Assembly: GCA_031259875.1 (NCBI GenBank)
Contig: JAIRKW010000117.1
Span: 1-11,358, forward strand
DNA length: 11,358 bases
From: Campylobacteraceae bacterium
GTDB lineage: Bacteria > Campylobacterota > Campylobacteria > Campylobacterales > Campylobacteraceae
Direction: 5' to 3'
Shown here: one piece after another, positions 7,638 through 11,358 of the stretch
How positions within the stretch are numbered: the first letter of the stretch is position 1
Layout: every line of letters begins with the position of its first letter
Translations under genes and position numbers: made by a program
Notes under the pieces: model-generated
What the model saw: the letters and a program-made list of their open reading frames with translations, nothing else
Databases searched by the model: none
Told to the model about the DNA's origin: nothing

Positions 7638-8111
7638 TTGACCATTTTAGGAATAGACCCAGGAAGCAAAAACTGCGGATACGCTATCATAGAAAAAAGC
7701 TTAAACAAACTTAAGCTTATAGAAGCCGGACTTATCAAAATAAAATCAAGTGAACTCCAATATCAAATATCTGAACTTGTTGAAGGGATAGATATAATCT
7801 TTAAAAATAACAAAATAGATGAAGTTGCCATTGAAGATATTTTTTATGCATATAATCCTAAGACTGTTTTGAAATTAGCGCAGTTTAGGGGAGCTTTGAG
7901 TCTTAAAGTTTTACAGGTTTTTGGAAATTTCAATGAATATACGCCTCTACAGGTAAAAAAATCGGTTACAGGGAAAGCAAAAGCAAAAAAAGAGCAGGTG
8001 GCTTTTATGGTAAAGAGAATTTTGGGGATAAACCAAGAGATAAAACCTTTGGATATAACCGATGCTATTGCAGTCGCTTTAACGCATGCTCAAAGATTGA
8101 GAATCGGATAG
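7638..8111 (+). CDS. ruvC: Crossover junction endodeoxyribonuclease RuvC
   Basis: RuvC is the homodimeric nuclease that resolves Holliday junctions with RuvAB. At 157 residues it is slightly short of the E. coli protein (173) but complete. The four catalytic acids of the RNase H-like fold are visible: D7 in LGIDPGS, E66 in VAIEDIF, and D139 and D142 in LDITDAIAVALTHA. The basic KSVTGKAKAKKEQV segment (108-121) is the usual DNA-contact loop. The start is TTG 7638, chosen because AAAGGA lies five bases upstream and the family motif begins almost at once (M-T-I-L-G-I-D-P-G). The gene is divergent from dnaA, which matches the ruvC-dnaA-dnaN arrangement known in this class. No clear terminator follows it. 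Confidence 0.96.
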   Translation: MTILGIDPGSKNCGYAIIEKSLNKLKLIEAGLIKIKSSELQYQISELVEGIDIIFKNNKIDEVAIEDIFYAYNPKTVLKLAQFRGALSLKVLQVFGNFNEYTPLQVKKSVTGKAKAKKEQVAFMVKRILGINQEIKPLDITDAIAVALTHAQRLRIG

Positions 8112-8289
8112 ATATAACACAGCCGTGAAAATATAGGTTATTAAATACAAATGTTGATGTCTTAACACGAAGAAATCTTTTAAGTCTAGATATTTACACT
8201 GAATAATCTGCTATGAGAAATTTATTTCAATTGACATCTTTCATTTGTCACTGATATATTTGCTGATTTTTCAATACATTAAAATCAAT

Positions 8290-8638
8290 TTACGATTGAT
8301 GACGCGAAAACGTTTTCACAAACATGTTCAATGATTGAAATAATTTTGTCATAGATAACAGTGTAATCATATTAAATTCGCATTCATATTCTTCTTCATA
8401 ATATCCATCGCTGTTACGCTGAAACATTTATTTTTTTATACTCTCCATGTTTTGTGATACTCCTAAAGCCCTTACATTCGCATTGCGAGCCGCTTACAGC
8501 ACGGTAATTCAGATAAAAAAAGATGAAAGGTTTAAATTGTCTAAAACAGTCATAAACAAATTTAATCATCTCTGCAATTTCTTTTTTTGTATTTGTTTCA
8601 TTTGCTATACAAAGATGATATAAAAATGGATTGCCGCG
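8290..8638 (-). pseudogene. Possible frameshifted remnant of an unidentified small gene
   Basis: Two adjoining minus-strand frames look protein-like. The first is open from 8638 to a TAA at 8414-8416 (74 codons, with only one in-frame ATG, at 8569) and includes NETNTKKEIAEMIKF and, later, CECKGFRSITKHGEYKK. The second runs from ATG 8427 to a TAA at 8290-8292 (45 residues) and includes NSDGYYEEEYECEF and MTKLFQSLNMFVK. They overlap by 14 bases in different frames, as expected if a single frameshift near 8415-8440 split one gene of about 115 residues. No ribosome site fits either start well: GGAGAG is 13 bases before ATG 8427. I do not recognise a family. In AT-rich DNA such frames can also arise by chance, so this is a weak call. 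Confidence 0.25.
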
Positions 8639-8982
8639 TCATGCTTCACACTGAATAGGAAGGCAGAAATAATGAGGAAGAAGAAGTTGTGAAAATAGGG
8701 TGAATAGAGCTGGAATGACGGAATATATTGTTTGCAATCTTTTTTTGTGAGCACTTATGAATACTTAGTGTTCTAGGCTCAAATTGGACGGATTGATAAT
8801 TCTTGAGATAATAAAATAGATGATTACCACATTTTTCCTACAATTGAGATGGTATAAAAAACGATTTATTATTTTTTGTCAAAGCGGACATTTTACAGTT
8901 GTAGGATTGATGTACAGTGTATCAATACGAAATGTTCAAAAAAGGAAACTGTGCCGTTTTACCTTAGCTTGTCCCTGTTTTT

Positions 8983-9002
8983 ACACATTTACGTAAATGT
9001 GT
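8983..9002. repeat. Perfect 20-bp palindrome downstream of the YeeE-family gene
   Basis: ACACATTTACGTAAATGTGT is identical to its own reverse complement across all 20 bases. It sits 32 bp beyond the stop of the transporter gene. It is followed at once by a second, partly overlapping palindrome, TTATTTAAATAA (9002-9013). On the minus strand the run after the dyad is A-rich rather than T-rich, so it is a poor intrinsic terminator. A homodimeric repressor operator or a recombination relic are other options; none can be confirmed here. Confidence 0.6.
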
Positions 9003-9034
9003 TATTTAAATAAACTATTTTCCAATACAGCTGT

Positions 9035-10201
9035 TTAACTAAAAAACCGCGCTTTTATCTTTATCCAGCTCCAGATGGCAAGCAGCATAGATATGGCAAA
9101 AACCCATCCCGAAAGCGCTCCTGCCTGTGTTCCTGAAAGCAAAGTGCCAATGGTGCATCCAATCGCTGTCATAGCTCCCCAGCCAAGCATTGTTCCGCCT
9201 ATTAGTCCGAGTGCTGCTTCTTTAAATGTCGGTTTTTGAAATTCAAAATGTCCTCCTGCAAAAGAGGCTATAAAAGAGCCGCCGACAATTCCAAGCAGCA
9301 GCAGGGCGTCTTGATTGAGCCAGAAGTGTTGAGGCAGGCTCCCACAGCCTGCAAAAGTGTCAAGTCCATTTAGTCTTGATGGTATCAATCCGAGTTCGTT
9401 TGATATTTTGCGAATCCATGAGGCGACAGTTGCTGTTACTCCCAAAGGTTTCATGCGGATAATTGCCGCTATGCCGATTAATCCTACGATTAAACCGCCT
9501 GTCCAATAACTCCACTGCTTTGTCCACAATCTTTTCCAAACCTGCGAAAGAGAGGGTACAAGGGTTGATGCACTCTCCTCCTCTTCTTTGGCAAAACCAC
9601 GCCATAAAAACAGAGCAAGCAGTAAAATAACACCAAGCTGCAAAATCAACGCTCCGCCATACCCCAAGTATGATGGCAGCCATATGATGGGCGCGCTTGA
9701 TATACGCAGACTATACAAGCTGTTCCAAGTATTAAAACCTATAAAGAAGCCAAAGCCTGTGCCGATTAGTGCAAAAAATGATATGAAAGAACCTTCGGAT
9801 AGATGATACCAATGCGCGCTTATGCATGATTCTGTGATGACCATTCCAAGCCCGAAGACAAATCCAGCCGCAAAAAGCACTTCACTTACAGCGCCCACAT
9901 GAATATCTGGCGGGATGTTGCTAGAAAGCGGATTTGGCTGCCAGCTTCCAACAACGATGGTGTATCCTATAAGTCCTACCGCAATTGCCAAAAGCAGCGC
10001 TAATGCTCCGCGCGGGTCTTTGTACTCAAACCAATCTCTCAAATGACAGTAGAAACAAAATCTGCTCCTTTGCATTACAATGCCAAGTACTAAACCGCAC
10101 AAAAGAGCAAAAGAGGGGATTTTGCCGTTTGGAATACTTGAGAGATAAAATGCAAAAGAGGATATGGTGAGAGCCAAAATCAAAGATATTTTTTGCTGCA
10201 C
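9035..10201 (-). CDS. YeeE/YedE-family transporter, probable thiosulfate or sulfur-compound uptake
   Basis: This is a 388-residue inner-membrane protein with about nine to ten hydrophobic segments. Its glycine-rich, cysteine-bearing motifs are typical of the YeeE/YedE (TsuA) family, whose characterised member imports thiosulfate through conserved cysteines. They include QRSRFCFYC (C49, C52), GLGMVITESCIS (C126), DTFAGCGSLP (C286) and GWGAMTAIGCTIG (C349). A charged KEEEES cytoplasmic loop (205-210) divides the two halves. The start is GTG 10201, preceded by AAGGAAAAGG; the next in-frame ATG is at residue 43, inside the conserved region. It follows a secreted rhodanese by 44 bases, across a terminator-like hairpin, which supports a sulfur role. 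GC is well above that of the replication genes. The substrate is inferred from the family; selenium-related YedE proteins are an alternative. Confidence 0.85.
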   Translation of the reverse strand: MQQKISLILALTISSFAFYLSSIPNGKIPSFALLCGLVLGIVMQRSRFCFYCHLRDWFEYKDPRGALALLLAIAVGLIGYTIVVGSWQPNPLSSNIPPDIHVGAVSEVLFAAGFVFGLGMVITESCISAHWYHLSEGSFISFFALIGTGFGFFIGFNTWNSLYSLRISSAPIIWLPSYLGYGGALILQLGVILLLALFLWRGFAKEEEESASTLVPSLSQVWKRLWTKQWSYWTGGLIVGLIGIAAIIRMKPLGVTATVASWIRKISNELGLIPSRLNGLDTFAGCGSLPQHFWLNQDALLLLGIVGGSFIASFAGGHFEFQKPTFKEAALGLIGGTMLGWGAMTAIGCTIGTLLSGTQAGALSGWVFAISMLLAIWSWIKIKARFFS

Positions 10202-10224
10202 GCCTTTTCCTTAAATATAAAGAA

Positions 10225-10240
10225 GCCCGCCTAAGCGGGC
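10225..10240 (-). terminator. Intrinsic terminator or attenuator between the rhodanese and transporter genes
   Basis: Read on the minus strand, GCCCGC and GCGGGC form a perfect 6-bp GC-only stem around a TTAG loop, starting five bases after the rhodanese stop. It is followed by TTCTTTATATTT, a broken U-tract. It may end part of the transcripts and so lower expression of the transporter relative to the sulfurtransferase. No other promoter for the transporter stands out in the 44-bp gap, so read-through is likely. Confidence 0.7.
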
Positions 10241-10245
10241 ATAAA

Positions 10246-11175
10246 TTATTTAGCAGCCCAGACAGTGCCTGCGGGATTGTCTATAGGCACGCCTACAGAG
10301 TTGCCGTATTCCGTCCAAGAACCGTCATAGTTTTTTGTTTTATAACCCAAGATTTTGTTTAATGCAAACCAAGAGTGACTGGAGCGCTCGCCTATCCTGC
10401 AATATGTTATGATAGGTTTTGAGCCGTCTATGCCGACATTTGCATAAAGTTTTTTAAGCTCTTCGGCAGATTTGAAAGTGCCGTCTTTATTTACGGCTTG
10501 CCCCCAAGGAACATTAACAGCTGTTGGAACATGACCTGCGCGGATAGATAACTCTTGAATGCCAGCAGGTGCGAAAACTTTACCTGCATACTCATCAGGA
10601 GAGCGTATGTCAAGCAGTTTTGTATCTGAATCGCCTTTTGCTATGGCAACGACATCATTCAAGCGTGCACGCAAATCAGAATTTATTTTGCTGACTTTGA
10701 AATTTGTCGCTTTAAATTCAGGCACTTTGTTATTGAGCTCGCGATTTTCAGCTTCCCATTTTACACGTCCGCCGTCTAAAAGTTTGGTATTTGGGACATT
10801 GTATATATCAAATACCCAAGCACCCCAAGCGGCAAACCAATTGTTGGTATCGCCGTATAGAATAACGGTTGTGTCTTTGTCTATGCCAGCCTTTGAAAGC
10901 AGTTTCTCAAAATTCTCTTTGCTTACGATATCGCGGTTGACCTTATCGTTTAAGTCGGTATGCCAAGAGAAATTAAGCGCTCCTGGAATATGTCCGCGCT
11001 CATATATGCCCGGATTTACGCTAACTTCTATAATCCTTACTTTGGGATTATTTAAATTTTTCGCAAGCCACTCTGTGGATACGAGCGAATCCGAAGGAGC
11101 CGCAATCGCGGCAGCAGCGAAGAAAACAGATACTAGCGCAGTGCGCAGTAAAAGTTTATAAAATATAGTTTTCAT
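10246..11175 (-). CDS. Exported two-domain rhodanese-type sulfurtransferase
   Basis: The 309-residue protein starts with a signal peptide (basic MKTIFYKLLLR, then a hydrophobic core, likely cleaved after A26 in AAIAA-PSD), so it should act in the periplasm. Two rhodanese domains follow (about 30-145 and 165-295). The first lacks the cysteine: its loop reads YGDTNNW (107-113). The second carries the active-site loop CRIGERS (259-265) with nucleophile C259, close to the thiosulfate-type CRxGxT/S loops and unlike the CGSGVT loop of mercaptopyruvate enzymes. It would move sulfane sulfur from thiosulfate or a similar donor to a thiol or cyanide acceptor. ATG 11175 has a strong GGAGGT site six bases upstream. 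With the YeeE-family gene 44 bases below, it suggests a combined sulfur-processing and uptake unit. The physiological donor and acceptor are unknown. Confidence 0.93.
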   Translation of the reverse strand: MKTIFYKLLLRTALVSVFFAAAAIAAPSDSLVSTEWLAKNLNNPKVRIIEVSVNPGIYERGHIPGALNFSWHTDLNDKVNRDIVSKENFEKLLSKAGIDKDTTVILYGDTNNWFAAWGAWVFDIYNVPNTKLLDGGRVKWEAENRELNNKVPEFKATNFKVSKINSDLRARLNDVVAIAKGDSDTKLLDIRSPDEYAGKVFAPAGIQELSIRAGHVPTAVNVPWGQAVNKDGTFKSAEELKKLYANVGIDGSKPIITYCRIGERSSHSWFALNKILGYKTKNYDGSWTEYGNSVGVPIDNPAGTVWAAK

Positions 11176-11223
11176 ATTTTACCTCCATGTAGTTTTTGTA
11201 GGTTCAATTTTATTACGAAAATT

Positions 11224-11252
11224 CTTATAAGTATATTAAATCTATAGATAAA
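11224..11252 (-). promoter_or_regulatory. Possible promoter of the rhodanese gene
   Basis: On the minus strand TATAAG (11229-11224) lies 17 bases after TTTATC (11252-11247), placing a start site roughly 40 bases before the ATG. The -35 matches only three of six consensus bases. It lies inside the inverted repeat at 11234-11265, which would suit control by a DNA-binding protein. The AT-rich background makes this uncertain. Confidence 0.3.
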
Positions 11253-11265
11253 CTATGATTTAATA
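11234..11265. repeat. Imperfect inverted repeat upstream of the rhodanese gene
   Basis: The arms TATTAAATC (11234-11242) and GATTTAATA (11257-11265) are perfect complements. Inside them ATAG (11244-11247) and CTAT (11253-11256) also pair, leaving one unpaired T at 11243 and a 5-base centre. That gives 13 paired positions in 32 bases. It covers the predicted -35, so an operator is a reasonable reading; a terminator for a gene beyond the right edge is less likely, as no clear T-run follows on either strand. Confidence 0.5.
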
Positions 11266-11358
11266 ATTAGGACAGATGATGTTAAGTTTTTTTAGAAAAA
11301 CTGCCGAAAAGATTTGTCATAAGCAATGTAATCTGTTTTTAAAATAATTTGTTTTGTT

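Larger units (their letters stand above)
8112..9034. other. Gene-poor stretch between ruvC and the sulfur genes
   Basis: About 920 bp without a frame I would call an intact gene on either strand, AT-rich overall. It holds a possible frameshifted gene remnant (8290-8638, minus), patches resembling dispersed repeats (near 8485-8505, 8628-8645 and 8708-8720), a 6-bp inverted repeat ATTGAT/ATCAAT (8906-8926), an imperfect inverted pair TCCTACAATTG (8836-8846) and CAGTTGTAGGA (8896-8906), and the perfect palindrome at 8983-9002. Five scattered TTCAC cores (8125, 8315, 8645, 8689, 8700) are only modestly above the two or so expected. I see no tRNA, structured RNA or intact transposase here. It looks like a decaying junction between the origin block and the sulfur gene pair. 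Confidence 0.6.

Noticed and set aside
7547..7738. Minus-strand frame across the dnaA/ruvC gap
   Set aside because: It is antisense to the 5' end of ruvC and covers the region needed for two divergent promoters; no motif is visible.
8112..8720. Scattered TTCAC cores beyond ruvC as a second origin half
   Set aside because: Five cores across 600 bp are only modestly above chance for this composition and are not clustered or regularly spaced.
9360..9683. Minus-strand frame of 107 codons within the transporter gene
   Set aside because: It is an alternative frame of the YeeE-family gene, made open by the higher GC, and has no membrane or family motifs.
10559..11161. Long plus-strand open frame (200 codons) opposite the rhodanese gene
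   Set aside because: It lies wholly antisense to a gene with clear domains and active site, and its translation shows no recognisable motif.
11276..11347. Plus-strand 23-codon frame with two ATGs and an AGGA four bases upstream
   Set aside because: It is too short to support, has no recognised motif, and such frames are common by chance in AT-rich DNA. It is kept only as a note.
1..11358. CRISPR arrays, tRNA or rRNA genes, toxin-antitoxin pairs or phage genes
   Set aside because: No regularly spaced repeats, cloverleaf-like segments, rRNA signatures or recognisable defence or phage proteins were seen on either strand.

Overview
The window reads as a chromosomal replication-origin neighbourhood from a free-living, probably sulfur-oxidising member of the Campylobacterota (Epsilonproteobacteria), of the Sulfurimonas type. 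The reasons are the ruvC / dnaA-dnaN-gyrB gene order, AT-rich core genes (hand counts near 30% GC), TTCAC-core DnaA-box-like sites between dnaA and dnaN, and an adjacent pair of sulfur-handling genes. Species cannot be fixed from the sequence alone.

Left part (1-7532, minus strand): one long co-directional set, dnaA > dnaN > gyrB > degenerate GGDEF-EAL membrane protein > queF > HD-domain phosphohydrolase. The HD gene runs off the left edge. From gyrB onwards the genes are packed with 1-base (TAATG) and 4-base (ATGA) overlaps or a 9-base gap, so they look translationally coupled. The 137-bp gap between dnaA and dnaN holds four TTCAC-core sites and a roughly 89% AT segment and is the best oriC candidate. 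ruvC (7638-8111, plus strand) diverges from dnaA across a 105-bp gap.

Middle (8112-9034): about 920 bp without a convincing intact gene. It holds two short protein-like minus-strand frames that may be one frameshifted gene remnant, fragments resembling dispersed repeats or IS ends, and a perfect 20-bp palindrome near the end of the next gene.

Right part (9035-11175, minus strand): a secreted two-domain rhodanese-type sulfurtransferase followed by a YeeE/YedE-family multi-pass transporter, separated by a GC-rich hairpin. Their GC is clearly higher than that of the replication genes (about 43-55% in several sampled lines). They form a plausible periplasmic thiosulfate/sulfane-sulfur handling module that may have been acquired separately from the origin block. 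The last 183 bp hold the putative promoter of this module with an imperfect inverted repeat over its predicted -35.

No CRISPR array, tRNA, rRNA or intact mobile element was seen, and no clearly new system. The most notable items are the origin, a membrane protein whose GGDEF and EAL sites are both degenerate and which is coupled to gyrB, and a YfbR-like HD protein with a long unassigned N-terminal region coupled to queF.
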